Below are positions 35,478-48,638 of a DNA stretch of 64,000 nt, in pieces. The notes under the pieces were generated by a model that did not search any database, was not told where the DNA came from, and worked only from the letters and a program-made list of their open reading frames with translations. Made by a program: the position numbers and the translations under genes. Origin of the DNA: Bactrocera neohumeralis (lineage: Eukaryota > Arthropoda > Insecta > Diptera > Tephritidae); contig NC_065923.1 in NCBI RefSeq assembly GCF_024586455.1, positions 65,941,076 to 66,005,075 of the forward strand. Direction: 5' to 3'. Numbering within the stretch: the first letter of the stretch is position 1; the number at the start of each line of letters is the position of its first letter.

Positions 35478-36035
35478 GTTGCCACACTTACTGAATACTA
35501 AAATATATATTATCTGAAAATGAAGAAAGAACTAAACTATGACCTTTTGAAGTTGCCACCTGTTTTGAATTTTAAAAATTAGCCCTATTTTTCAACATTC
35601 ACAATAATTTTAAATAAATTTAATTTGATAAATTTTTTACAGTCTTGCCACATGTTTTGAAATTTACTAAATAAACATTATTCTCTTTAATTGGCAGCAA
35701 TTTTAAAGGATTTTAATATGATATATTACAGTTTTATGGTGTTGCCACCTATTTTGAAATTTACAAAATAGTTATAATTTTTGAAAATTAGCAATAAATA
35801 TAAATAATTGCAATTTAAATTATTTTGAATTTATGGTGTTGCCACCTGTTTTGAAATTTACAAAATAGTTATAATATTTGAAAATTAGCAATAAATATAA
35901 ATAATTTTAATTTAAATTTCTTTTGAATTTATGGTGTTGCCACCTATTTTGAAATTAACAAAATAGTTATAATATTTAAAAATTGGCAATAAATTTAAAG
36001 AATTTTAATTTGTTAAATTTACTATATATTTTATT
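35478..36035. repeat. ~97-bp tandem repeat array, about 5-6 units
   Basis: The word GTTGCCACCTRTTTTGAAAT recurs with unit starts at 35478, 35552, 35644, 35741, 35838 and 35936, i.e. spacings 74, 92, 97, 97 and 98. The last three units are nearly identical and share AAAATAGTTATAAT and AGCAATAAATATAAATAAT. The first two are diverged and shortened. A small satellite-like array with younger units at its right side. Confidence 0.9.
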
Positions 36036-39000
36036 TATTTGAGGTATTAAGTATTCAAAATAATAAGGTCTGTGGTACCAACGACAAACTATGAATGAAT
36101 TTTTTTTTTAATATTTTAAGCAACAATTCAGTTCAGTGCCACAATACAATTCGTTTGCTGCAGTGGCTCCATTGACGGTTTCAAAGAAGCAGAAAAAACT
36201 TTATACCCACACATAACCACATAAATATACATATGTGCATAATACATATACATATAATCATGCAACCAAATTGGTAGCTTGCCACAGATTGTTACGTTTT
36301 TAATTATGCAACACAAACAATGACCAAATGGAATTAATTCACACGCAGCCAATACTGGCGCAACATGCTGCATACAACACAAACATACTTGCCAACAAAC
36401 ATAGCATTGTTTTTGTGTATTTTACGCCATGTCCTTGTACATGCATTTGGCGTGCGGATTACACAGGATTTCAGGATTTTCATTTGATTTGCAGCGCATT
36501 TAATGAAAAATTATTTTCGAATCAACTTTTCGCGCTGACTTTTTGCCGAACAGTGACGTGAACGCATGTGTTGCGGCAATGTCCTTTTGCCAGGATGAAC
36601 ACCGGCTGTGGCAGTACGTCCAGGCGCGCATTGCAACAGTGCGGTTCTACTATATATATATAACTGTAAATTCGCCACAGTTTGTCTGCTTATTTGTCCT
36701 TTTCGGCGCGTTTCACTTAATCGTCCTTCGCCGGCATTTTGTATCATCAGCATTTTAATTGTGTGACAATCTGTTGGTATTTATTTGTTATGATGAATTG
36801 CCATTCACTTTTTGCGCACATTAGTGTACAGTTTGTTGTTGTAATGCATTAATACCCTTAATTTGTCGCCATACTCAGCTGTTGGTTTAACATTTCCACC
36901 TTTTTGGTGGCCTCACTGTGGCCCTTTGGTCTGAGTTGTTGAAGCCTTCACGCTGTTTGTTTGGGTTTCATTTGCTGTTTATTTTTGTGGCTTAAATCTG
37001 TGCTTCAGTTTGCTTGATTTGCCTGCAATTCGGTTTAATCAATGTCAAATTGGTTTTCAATTAGAAAATTAGTGCAATTTTTAATTACTTGTGGCTTCAC
37101 TTTGTTGTCAGGGAATTGTATTCTAATCGGCTTTTTATGTCAGTGGCTTTTTAAGCTACTAATCAACACTAATGGTGGGTAATGGTTGCATTTATTTTAA
37201 TTATTTTAGATTTTTTTGTGGCAAATTTAGCATTAAAATCAGAGTAATTGGGAGGTAATGAACTGAAACTACAGTAGCTTAAATAAATGAACATATAAGA
37301 AAACCATACAGATGTTCAAAATCACACTCCTAGGGAAATGAAGACGCAAAAAATATATTTGGTAGTACATCCTCATTCGTTCGTAGATAATAATTCCAAC
37401 TTTTTCTTTCAGTTTTTGCAAAGAAAAAAATTATTTTTCTGGGTTTTCCTATATCTGGTTTTATGATCGCTAGAGCTCTTTCTCGTTCTATGTACTGTTT
37501 TAAAGCTGGCTGCCTCACTGGCTTGTTTATGAAGTATTTATAATTTCCGAGATCCTACAGAAAAGAACTAATTGTGTTAAATCGTATAGTAGAGCCGCTA
37601 TGAAAAAATCTTTATTAACTCTCCAATCAAGCTTTTAGCCCAAAAAACTTGCTCGGGCACGGTCTATTATCCTGCTGATACCAAAGTTCCTTAATTAAAT
37701 CTTTAAACATAAGAAAACATTTATTTTGGTATTTAAGATTTCAGTTATCCCAATTCAGTAGACAATAACATTTTTATAGAAAATTAAGCAATATATTCCA
37801 CGGTTACGACACCTTACCCAGTTAATAAGTCTTTCAGTTCTTGTAGTCTTCAGTCTTTTAAATGATTAGACTTTCTCTTCTTGCTCTCTTTTTATGGCAC
37901 TCAAACCTTCGTTAAGTAGTAGCAAACACCAAGAATGTTCTTTCATCTGCAAAACTTTTAACGTGTCTTCCAGAAAATTATATATTTGTCCTTTCTTTAG
38001 AAGCTCAACTTAGAGCGTAGAATCCTAAGTGGATCCACAACATATTTCAGCATTCTGTAACCAACAGCAAGTAATTACTGTCGCATATTTAGAGCAGTTC
38101 ATTGAAGCCCCTTTAGTATTTTCTTAAAATTTTTGAGTTTTTCCGAGCTTAGTCATCAAAAGGATGAACATACTAACACATATGCAACCTAGTGTCTTGG
38201 TAGTAATCCGAAGATTAACAGGAGAATTAACGAATTTAAAACAGATTCCGTAATACTTCGAAACTTACAGAGAGGTTTAAGAAATTTAGGATAAAAATCC
38301 AAAAACTACACCGACACATGAGTCCTTTACCAAGAGATGTTATTCATGGCTCAATTCAGGAGGCGAAGTGTAATCTGAATCACAGTACTCGTTTGCACTC
38401 AAAAAACAGCAAGCTAGATACATTCCAGAATTCCCGAAATACTGTTACATTTCAGCATTTTATATGCAATTGCACATAAGTACACATAAACTTACAATAC
38501 TTTGTCGACACATGACGAGATCGGCGCCAATTGTATTGCACCCAAACCACTGAAAGCTCCCTCACACAGTCCAAAGCACCCACATGAATCCAGATGAAAC
38601 GGCTGTCCAGTTGCTCAGTTGTCGTTTGTTCATTTCAATTCGAACGCTGCCAATCACAGCGGATTAATAATGAGTGAACGAGTATGGACAATGGGATGCT
38701 TTTTGCAAGTGATGATTGTTTGTCTGAGGTATGTCAGCTGCCAGTGGTAGTAGGTGCAGTGCATTTTGCCGCAGGCACTCAATAGCAGACTCTTATGTAA
38801 GTGCTTATACGTTTTAATATACATGTGTCTGTTGTTGGGTGTTGGACTTTGCATGTATTCGTGTCTTTATGGCGTGGACACGTAAGCCTGTTTGTCTTCT
38901 GGTTGTGGTTACAATGAAATCAGCGTAATACCTTTAATAACAACAGTGGATAGCGACATTGAAAAGCCGTATTTAATGGAGTACCGCTTGAATAAAATAT

Positions 39001-41266
39001 TTTAACATTGTAGACAACGTTAATATTTACATTCAGCATACTTATAGAGATGTTCACTCGTATATATGGAAAATATGTATGGAAATTTAATAGCTGCTAT
39101 TATAAACAGAGCATCTCCTATGGACAATAGGAGGGGTGTGTCGATATTTTTATTAATGGAAGACTTGAGATCAATGCAAACTTTTTGTAGAATATGTATT
39201 TGAGATTTTATATCGAAAAGTTTTATATTCGCAAGAATTGTTCCATGAATTGCTTCCAAGAAATCGCCTATAAAACTAAAATCACATCACAATAACAGAA
39301 ACAAGTGAAGAAATAAGGATGCTCTACTTTCGTGCGAAGTAAGAATTCTTATGCAAATTAGAAAAATTATCTTTTTTATCAAAAGTAGTTTCTATTTCAA
39401 CTCAAAAAAAAGTTTGTGTAACAATCTCAAATTTTATGTTCCTCATACGCCGTGGTGTACCATAGGCAGTTTTTATATTGATTGGAAAAAATAGTCTACT
39501 AAAAGTATTTATGTGCACCGAAAGAGTTCGTATGATTTGTTGATAACTCACCTTTAAAAAAAAAAAGCATCGAGTAAGGTCGTTACCAGTGCGACCGAAA
39601 CATATATATATCATACATGCAAGGCTAAAAGAACTAAAATTTTCACTAAGCATTTTAAATTACTGTTACTTGCGAATGTTAAGTACGCATACAGAATGTT
39701 GAAGTGTTAGTTGAAGCGCCTTTAATATAAACAGGCTGTGTTTTATAAATTCTCAATAGTCAAGTTGATCAGAATTTAAAGATTAATATAGTGGAATATT
39801 CGAAAAATCAAGCACTTCTTTGTGTCTAATTTTACGAGGACAGAGAGTACTTTTTATAGCTATGAAGCCTATACCTACAAGGCAGATCATTACATTTCGT
39901 ACATTTTTGAATATTTTTCGAGAGGTTTGATAGTTCAAATAGTTAGACTTCATATATTCCAAAGGCCCCATCTTATATTACGCCTTTTTGTTGAGGCTTT
40001 GAGGCTTTATAAGCAAATTTGATATATTTTTCCTTACTTCTGCATACAGGCATATTAAACTCACGGTTGTAAAATACAGTTTGTCATAGTGCAATTATAT
40101 ATGAAGCAACACCAACTGTCACCTGTACTTACTTCACCTCACCTCATATTATTCCAAGTCCCTTTTGTCGCTTAAAATAGCTGCATTTGTCTATATAAAG
40201 CTTTTACAAATCATGCTCTCACCACTACCACCGCATAATGTGATTGCTCTGCCAATAAATTAGTTGCTGTTTCGAATTAATTTTATATAGAATCGAAATT
40301 ACTGATGCATTACATTTGCTGCTCGCAATTTTGCGCACACTTTTGTATTTGTCATTGTCCTTTTGTAACTACATTTGTTCATTTTGTATACATTCACATT
40401 TGCATTTGCTTATCTACGTGCTATTTTATTTATTTACATACGATTTAGTTTCGAGTTGTGTCCATCTGTTCATTGCGTTTATTTATTTATGCACTTTTCA
40501 ATTGTTGGTCGTGTGAAAATTCCGCAAATTTGGTAAATTCGATTTAGCTTTTAGTTTGATTTGATGCAATTGCTGGTTTTCATTTTGTTGTTTTGTGTGT
40601 TTTAATTGCATTAACACTGATTGCTTTAGTTTGAGAGAGAAGTGGAACTAACATTTTAAATTGTGACTTGCAGTTTTAATTTAATTCCATTTCGATTATT
40701 GTAGAACCTGTTGTTTGCCAACAGTTTGGGAGGAAGTAGAGAATGAATATGCTTAATAGTAGCACTGGAAAGCATATATAAAGGGATTATAGGCATGAGT
40801 ATTATTAATCACTTATCGATTCATACCAAAATGGTTTCCTAAAAGGTCTTAAGACTAATTATATGCCAAAAAATTATTTTAAAACGACTCATGTATAACA
40901 TTTAAAGTTTTGTCTTTATAATTAATAACTAATATATAATCATTACAAGTTCTAAAATTATTAGTAACCTTAGTACAAAATGTCTGTTTATATTGTTGAG
41001 AATTAGGAAATGATGCCCAAAACCTTTTATGGTCAAAATTTCAGTTTCAGATCGTAATCTAATTAAGTATAGTAGCTTTATTAATAATATTTTAGTGTTG
41101 GATTTCAAAACAATTTATATCGAGTTCTCGTAAAAATTTGTTTTTATTTCGAAAATGAGCCTTAAAGATATAAAGTTCATTCACTTCAGCCAGAAGAAAC
41201 CTGAAGTTTCCGAAAAAATAGAGAGTAGAGAAACTTTTGGGTTAGAATTTATATATAAAGATCACC
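36036..41266. other. Long gene-free interval
   Basis: No gene recognised. 36300-36760 and 38480-38900 are GC-richer and transposon-free. 36650-36662 is a (TA)n run. Elsewhere AT-rich with stops in all frames. Confidence 0.4.
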
Positions 41267-41421
41267 TCAGATCTCATCTCTCTTTTTATCTTTATCTCTG
41301 TCATATCCCAATATCTCTCTCGCACTTTCTCCCTCTCTCTTTCTTTTTGCACCTACTCTATCTCATCACCTAATTGATACTATAGGGAGAATATCTCTGT
41401 CTCTCTCTTTCTCTCTCTTCT
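41267..41421. repeat. CT-rich low-complexity tract
   Basis: Repeated TCTCTCTC, TTTATCTC and CTTTCTCTC words broken by a short AT-rich segment at about 41360-41385. Purine-rich (GAGA-type) on the minus strand. Confidence 0.6.
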
Positions 41422-43065
41422 TTTGTCAAAAACCCAGTTAAACCCTTTTTTAGCATCACAAAGGAATTTTTACTTAGAATGATTATTTAATACATTCTCC
41501 CAAGAGCACTTTCCATTCTCACCAAAGTTCTCAATAAATAAATTTCTAGGACATATAACTCTGAGACTTTACAGGGTCCAGTTAACTAACCTTATTTTTG
41601 TATATGAACCTTATACCATCATAAGAAATACCACCTTAGTAAAAGCCAGTTTGAAACTAAAAAAATATTTCATCCACCTTATTAGAGGTTCTGAAAGTAT
41701 GTACTCACACTCGAATTCTTCTGTGTCGCGACATTTTCTTTCCCCGCACCGAAATACTCACTGGTATATTTCCAAACCAAAGCTCACCGCCACTTGTTTC
41801 AATCAGAACTTAAGTAGCTACACCTATTTCCAATCCCTTACGTGTACCTAGATTCATGTGTCCACTTGTGTGGTATGTGGTTGAGACTCTTCATTTATTT
41901 CAGATTAGTAGAAGTCCACTTCACTCGTTGAATCGATGGCAGCAAAAACTTAGCGTAGGGAGGTGATGAGCGAGTTTCGTAGCTACAAGTATACAAAAGT
42001 GACAGTTGTTGTTGTGTGTGGAGTATGATGTTCCTCTATCTCCCAATATAACAAAAGCAGCGGCTCCGTCGGTATTGCATCTGCTGGTCGTCGTGTTAGT
42101 CATACAACATTTGAATCCTTTATGAGCCATGGCCACAATGAACAACGCACAGACGCTGTGATTACTAGCACTAACGTAATTTTGTATGCGAATAACAGTA
42201 TGTCTGTATATACTCTTACAATATACGCATAACGATTTACGTTGCATTGTGTTCGATCCGACACTTGGTCATTTCAAAGTGCTGCTTTCAGTGTTTGAAT
42301 ACTGAAAACATATGTATGAGTGTGCGGAAAGCCACTTTGTGCGACTAGCAGACCAAAAACCATTGATTGTCATCGAACCCTACTCATGTCGTAGAGTATG
42401 CATTTCTTCTCTCTCCATATCTACTTAACTTTTCACAAGCAATATTTTAAGTATGGTTTTAAATATGCAACCCACAGTAAAAGTATAAAATATATGAACA
42501 AGTGGAACATCTTCCCTATCGGAGAGTTTGTAATGCTTGATTTATTTGCAACGATGAAAGTTAATTAATACACATTAAAGTATAGCATATATGTATTTAA
42601 TTGAGAGCAGTCCGTAGGCTAGAGCCCTAAACTTCACTACTTTGAATACACTAATCAGAGACCTTTTTGAAAACACATCTTCTACTATAAAAAACTTTTG
42701 ATAAAAATAAGGTCTGTTGTTGTTGTAATCGCATGTAATATTTTAGGAAAAATTTTGAACTTGTGTTGATTTTAAGTGGGTGAAAATAGTACAGAACTTG
42801 TTCGTGTTACTGAGCCCAGCTACCTTGAGCGATCTCAATTTGTATTGCAGACTACCAGTTTTGATATTCGTTTATTTATTAGTCAATATTTATTGTTTAA
42901 TAATGAATGGTATAGGGAAAATGTTCTTATACTCGTATTACTTTGAACCCTTCGATATCGATTGTGATAATAATCTCCTTGAATTCCATACCCTTCCTCT
43001 AGCATTATTTCGATGTAAATCTTATATGAAAGTTTGGATGAAGTCCCAATAATTTTTTATCATAA
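41422..43065. other. Gene-free interval
   Basis: No gene recognised. A 108-codon minus frame (42247-41921) has no match I know and is probably chance. Confidence 0.4.
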
Positions 43066-43710
43066 AGAGTGACCCATTTCAAGATTCCCCTACTTTTTTA
43101 AAGAAACTTCAAATTTAATGGGGAATTTTTATTATCATTTGAAAGAACAATCTTTGGTATTGATGAACTCTGTAAAATGTTGGCCGCGGATAGGTCTGGA
43201 TGGTCCATCTGTTGAGTATAATTTTCGATGACTCGTTCAATCATTTCGACACCCGCGATGTTTTCGTACAATGCCTAAACTGAAGCAAAACGTGAAATTA
43301 TCTGCCCATGTGTGGAAAATGGTGCAGTCTTCTACAAGACTACAAGACAAATGTCGCGGATACTTCAGACAACAAACAGTATAATTGTTTATACTTTTTT
43401 CTGGATGAAGTGGCAACTCTTGAGTCTCTCCAGGGTTTTCTTCGTCCCAAATGTGGCGATTTTGCTTGTTTACTCACGCATTTAGCCAGAAATGCACCAT
43501 ATCGCTGAACAAAATTGGGCTCGAAAACGTCGGATCTTCTTGGAACTTTTCAAGAGACCATAGAGCGAAGCGATCTCGCTTGGTTTAGCGGTTTCAGTAC
43601 TTGCACAAGGTATTTTGTACGCTTTCTATTTGAGATCTAGACGTAAAATGCGCCAAGTCGTACCATACGACAGTCCGAGTTGCTACGAATTCATATAAGT
43701 GTTCATATAA
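43066..43710 (-). mobile_element. IS630/Tc1-superfamily transposase relic
   Basis: Minus-strand pieces in order: a SYGTTWRIL-like start near 43690, then PILFSDMVHFWLNA followed by VNKQNRHIWDEENP and ELPLHPEK, the catalytic start of transposases whose signature is F-S-D-E-A-H-F-x-L-N-G-Y-V-N-K-Q-N (first Asp kept). After a large deletion comes the C-terminus ERVIENYTQQMDH and, in another frame, RGQHFTEF. The central catalytic core (Q-D-G-A, C-D-L-T-P) is missing. The end near 43066 (GAGTGACCCATTTCAAG) may be the terminal repeat. Confidence 0.7.
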
Positions 43711-46265
43711 GTGAATGGGTTGCTGAATATAGTTTCCAAATTTAAAATTTAATAATACGAACTCAGCTCGGCGTTTTGACATATTCTCATGACTTTCCCT
43801 AGGCAAAGAACCTAAAATATTTTTTTCACAAATAACTTTCAAAAATGTCTAGGAACCAGGTGATTTTCAGGTTTCTTGCGACTGTCAGAGAACCAAGTAC
43901 CATTCAGCTGTTTGAAATCCTTAAACGCTATTATATCGACTTTCGCCCCGCCTTGATTTCAGACATTAGATATGATGCTGATGAATTATATCCAAGAACT
44001 TTTGAGATTATCTGGTAACCAACTGAATTTCAGTTTTTTGGTTCTATCTGATTTTAGCTCCCTATTCCACATAATTTACTTGCCTTCACTTCCTAAAGCT
44101 ATTTCAGTGATTGACAAGAAAATTGTGATCGAAAAGCTTTTGGGCTCGACTGTACTTTTGTATTTTCTTTCCATTGTCTCTTATACCTCCTCATCCAATG
44201 CCTTCATATAATCAAAAACGCCGCTCGGACGCAACTGCACGCATTAACACAGCACTATGATTGTGAGGTGAACTGTTTTCAAAGAAAATTTCTACATCAG
44301 TCCGTCCATTTCAAAATATTTATTTATGCTGCTATCTGATTGAATCCCATCAACACTTCAAAATCTTTCCATTACTATGCATAACCTAAATCGCATTATT
44401 GGCGATTTGCAATAAAAATTGAAACTCATTGCATAAATTTAGGCGTCAAAACCAAAAATTGCGCCTAGAAGAAAATACATGTTTCCATAATGAGTGTTGG
44501 TGCGCTTAAGAAAGGGTTAAATTGAATTTCATGCATATGTGCCTTAACACAATTTGGCCAATTTTCGATTTAACGCAAACAGGAAAACACTGAAAAGCCG
44601 TTAGGTATAGCGGAAGGAGTATAAAATACCCCTGAAAATGCACTGGAAGTGCACACAAGCAAGAAGGCAGTGAACGGAAAAAGGCAAAACCACACGTTGC
44701 TGCCCACAGGATGCGTACAAAAACAAAAAAGCAAGTACACACACACCAAAACAAAATGTGGCAAGAAAAAAATTGAGGAAAAATAAATAAAACTCGGAAA
44801 GGGTCACGCACAAATACAGACATACATATGTGTCGTGATATTTATGGCTGTGGATATGCAAAAAACTGCCTTTGCAACTCAATCATCGTTATAACAACGC
44901 CCGTGGCAAGGGGTGGTGATTGACAAAAGAAAGTATTAAAAGACAAAAAAAGTGAAAAGCTGTATGATAACAAGAAAAACAACGGTTTATGACGAAAATT
45001 CGCACATGTCATGTTCGGAGCTTACCACTGCGGTTATGTGTGAGTCTGCCGCATGCGTTGCATGTTCACGTCATGCGTTGGTGACAGGACATCTTTTTAT
45101 TTCATGTTGTTGTTGCTTATTATTATATTTTTATTGAATATTTTCCGTGATATTTTTACAATATTTTTTTAACGCCTGCACCATTTGAGTAGCCCCAAGC
45201 CAACTAGACCGAAAAGGAATTCGAAAAAAAAAATTATAAAGGATGTTTTTTTATTGTCCTGCGACACGATGGCATATATTTTATAATGCGGTTTTGTAAG
45301 TTGTACGCTGTAACATATGCAGCCCTCAAGGAAATTCAATAAAAAGTAAAACGGGTTGAAAAGGATTGTCCAGCTCGCTTCGTCGCAGTGCGCGCTGTCA
45401 AGGATATGCGATAATAATATTGCAATCATATTGGGTATCAATTTTCGTACATGATTTGCAAAACCACATCCAACATGTAAGAAAGGGCTGAAGAAAGGGT
45501 GTATGCCACTTTGGTCTACATAGAATAAAAAAAGTCAAACACATGCCAGCCAAAACCGTGTTACCGTGGTTTGTATGTGTTTGACACAAAGCCGCAAATC
45601 CTTTTTCATCGAACTACTTGCATTATTGCATTTTTTTCACTCTTCTATGTTTCGCGTGCCTACAACAACTAATACATGGCCACAAATGCTGCTACAAGCC
45701 GCACGTTGATCACAGCTTCACCAAGCGGCATCCTCTGCGCGACTTTCTCCGTGTTTGTTTTTTTTTTGTTTGCTTTGCACAGTGCTTCTCCTTCTCCATT
45801 CTTTCTCTTCTGTTTCTTGCTAACAGCATGTCCGGCACGCGCGTGTTAATATCCGTTCACTTTACAAGCTGATTTTGTAAAAATCCTTTCAGTTTATTTA
45901 ATATATTTTTTGTTCTTATTGAATACCTTTTCGCTTTGATCTGGGCATCTCTTGTCATGTTTTTTTTTTTGTTATTTTTGCATATTTTAACAATTTTATA
46001 TTTTTTTTTGACCCGCTTGTGTGGCCACGTATGGCTTTTTGCAACATACGCTGTGACATACGAAATTTATTTTCACTTAAATTAAATTGTGTTATTGCCA
46101 AAATTATGGGAAACTCATTTTCGGCGCTCATCAGTTGTAATTTATATGCAAATAACGCATGCGGGAGAAAAAAACCGTTTGCATAATTTCGGTGTTTGTT
46201 CAAGATGGTCCTTGTTATGCGAGGTAAATATTATGTCCTTTTACAATCCACTTATTAACTTACGT
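43711..46265. other. Gene-free interval with GC-richer blocks
   Basis: No gene recognised. 44460-45120 and 45560-45860 are GC-richer, contain several open frames of 80-105 codons without family resemblance, and are free of visible transposons. They are possible regulatory DNA. Confidence 0.4.
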
Positions 46266-47450
46266 GTGTAAGAGGTCAACCCTAAAAGGGATATCACATG
46301 GACAGCTAAAAACGACGATTCGTTGTGGTACCTGAAAAATCCTATATACAGGATCTTAAGACTATTACAATCCCAACGAGTCTTATTATAAAGTAGCTTG
46401 ATGCTCTTTCCAGTAAAGACAGACGCTTCTGAACTAGTTTTGAGGGTACAGTTAGTGAGCTCAGCACTATTATTGTGAATGCGTACTTCCTTAAAGGAAG
46501 CTGCACTAGGTAGCAGTACGTCTACTGCCACGTTAATAGCAGCCACTTCTGTGTTAAAACACTACAGTGATCCGATAGCCTAAAGCTAAGAGTGACGGGA
46601 AGTCACTTACCGAAAACTCACGCTAAAACTTTTCCTCTTATCATGGGTTGAACATCCGTGAAAAAGCATATACATCCACGTAATCCTCAGCGATATGTGA
46701 GCAGAGAAAAAACCACCATCATTGACCTCTGCGATGCAGTGATCCAAGTTTCCAGGGAAGCAGCCGAGATTCCTGCGTATCCTTGTTTGAACCCCTTCAA
46801 GTAGCTAACTACCCTGAGCCTTAGAGCATACTCCACAGTCGTACATCTACCCGTAACGACCACGGCCGCTTTGTTTAAAATGACATTAAGTGCTATTTTT
46901 CTGTAATCTGTAGTACACCGAAGATGCCAATGAGAGTTGTCCTTGGAAACAATCAAGTTTTTTGTCAAATGTAGCCTTTTCAAGCACCTTCGACCGGACA
47001 AGTTTAGCATACAATCTTGACTACGGTTTCATAAAGCCAGAACATCACCTTTGTTGAGAGACTCCACCTTTTTCCTATAGCACATCTACAGAAATGTAAG
47101 GCAACCGACTCTCCTAACAATCTGCTCAATATTTGGCCTCCATGAAAGCTTTATATCAAGGATAAGCCCTGGGTATTTTACTTTGTCAATAGGTTAAAGA
47201 CGTGAACCACCGAAAGAGGTGAGCGATATCTTTACGATCTTACACATCCTAGTACATAAAACCATTTCAGTTTTCTTGGTTTGACAGCTCGGCCGCTTTT
47301 TTCGTCCAGTTGGATATCTCGTTGAGGTATCCTTCGGTTAGCTCGTAGGCGGTATTTAGAAATTTTCCTTTTACCATAGAAATAACATCGTCAATAAGGT
47401 CTAAGAAGTAGGGTGCTGACAGCAATGGTGTTTTGCAGAAATCTGCTATG
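46266..47450 (-). mobile_element. Jockey/LOA-like non-LTR retrotransposon, RT end to RNase H, degenerate
   Basis: Minus strand from ~47420: LIDDVISMVKGKFLNTAYEL, where the reverse-transcriptase Y-A-D-D box has become L-I-D-D, then GYLNEISNWTKK and FGGSRL-like thumb words. LEKATFDKKLD and YRLQKNST followed by CHFKQS lie in the connection region. RNase H follows: CFNTEVAAINVAVDVLLPSA, ASFKEVRIHNNSAEL (the D-S-Q-A-A site changed to N-S-A). Frames are broken by several stops. The element is 5'-truncated, and its 3' end near 46266 is not sharp. Confidence 0.7.
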
Positions 47451-48489
47451 ACATCTTCACGGACAAGTTGATTTCCAACTTATCGATAACAATTTCGTTT
47501 TTGAAACAAATGTGTAATATTCAAATTCTGAAATATAATGTAGAAATTTTTAGACCCTTAAGTTCAATGTCCATTTCTTTGAAGTCCTCGGAAAAAGTCA
47601 AATAATTTTTGAATTACCGCGGTAGACCAGAAATCTACATAAAAAATTAACACCAACTTTATTTCCAATATTCCGAAAACTAAAGAATATCTAGAAGTTC
47701 AAAGCAAACAGAAAGGAACTTAATCGACCACCAAACGAAATCCACATCGCTAGTGATAAAATAACATGGAAATTGTAAACCTGTCGCGCTGTCAAATTTC
47801 AACAGCCCATCCAGCCTCAGCTCACTTTAGTGCTGTCACTGATGAGTTTGATGATTTCCAAAGCAATTTCGTTGATGGATTTCATTTAATGGTCACAAGC
47901 GAGAGAGGGAAATTTTGAATAAGTAACCACTTTGTGGTGTGAAAAACGCAGCGAAAATGTATGCCGAGCGCCTGATGAAGTCGAGCTGACATAGCGCATA
48001 GAACTGCTGTTAATACTCAAAGTCAAACTGGTATGAGTTGGTGTGAAAATTTTCGTTTGTGATGTGCACAAATTTTCGCATTTTTCGCAAATGTGGCGCT
48101 TAAATGTGCACAGCTTTAGTTTACGGGACGTATTTTAAATAAATTGCTGTCATTTTATGCCGTGCACATTTATTTACTTACTTATTTGTGGTCCTGCCAT
48201 TCAGCGCAATCATTCAACCTGATGAGCTGCGCCAAATGATTTGTATACAAATAATTTATTTGCATTTTTGGCATTTGCCAATTTACTGCGCTGTTGTTGT
48301 ATTTGTAATGAAATTGAAAATTGAAATTACAATTGCAAACATTTAACTTGGATTTGCATAATTTTGATAGGAAGTACCCGAAGTTTCAACGAGAAGAGAA
48401 GCAAGCTTATTGCATAAAACTGGGAAGACTTATGGGTACCAAATTTTTGGACTTGTTACTTCGGGAGCATATTTTATATATATAACAAC
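47451..48489. other. Gene-free interval
   Basis: No gene recognised. 47780-48120 is GC-richer. The rest is ordinary AT-rich spacer. Confidence 0.4.
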
Positions 48490-48638
48490 CTTACCAAGCT
48501 TTTATGTATTCATGAAACCCCTAACCTCTCTTCTCTACATTTTTACCAAGCCAAATTCCTATCCCTTACCTTTAGCCTACCAGGCTTTTATTTATGCATG
48601 AAACCCCTAACGCCTCTTCCATCAATTTTTGCCAACCT
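48490..48638. repeat. Diverged tandem duplication (two ~63-bp units, 86-bp period)
   Basis: Unit 1 (48490-48552) and unit 2 (48576-48638) share CTACCARGCTTTTAT, CATGAAACCCCTAAC and CAATTTTTRCCAA-type words in order. Divergence suggests an old duplication. Confidence 0.7.
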
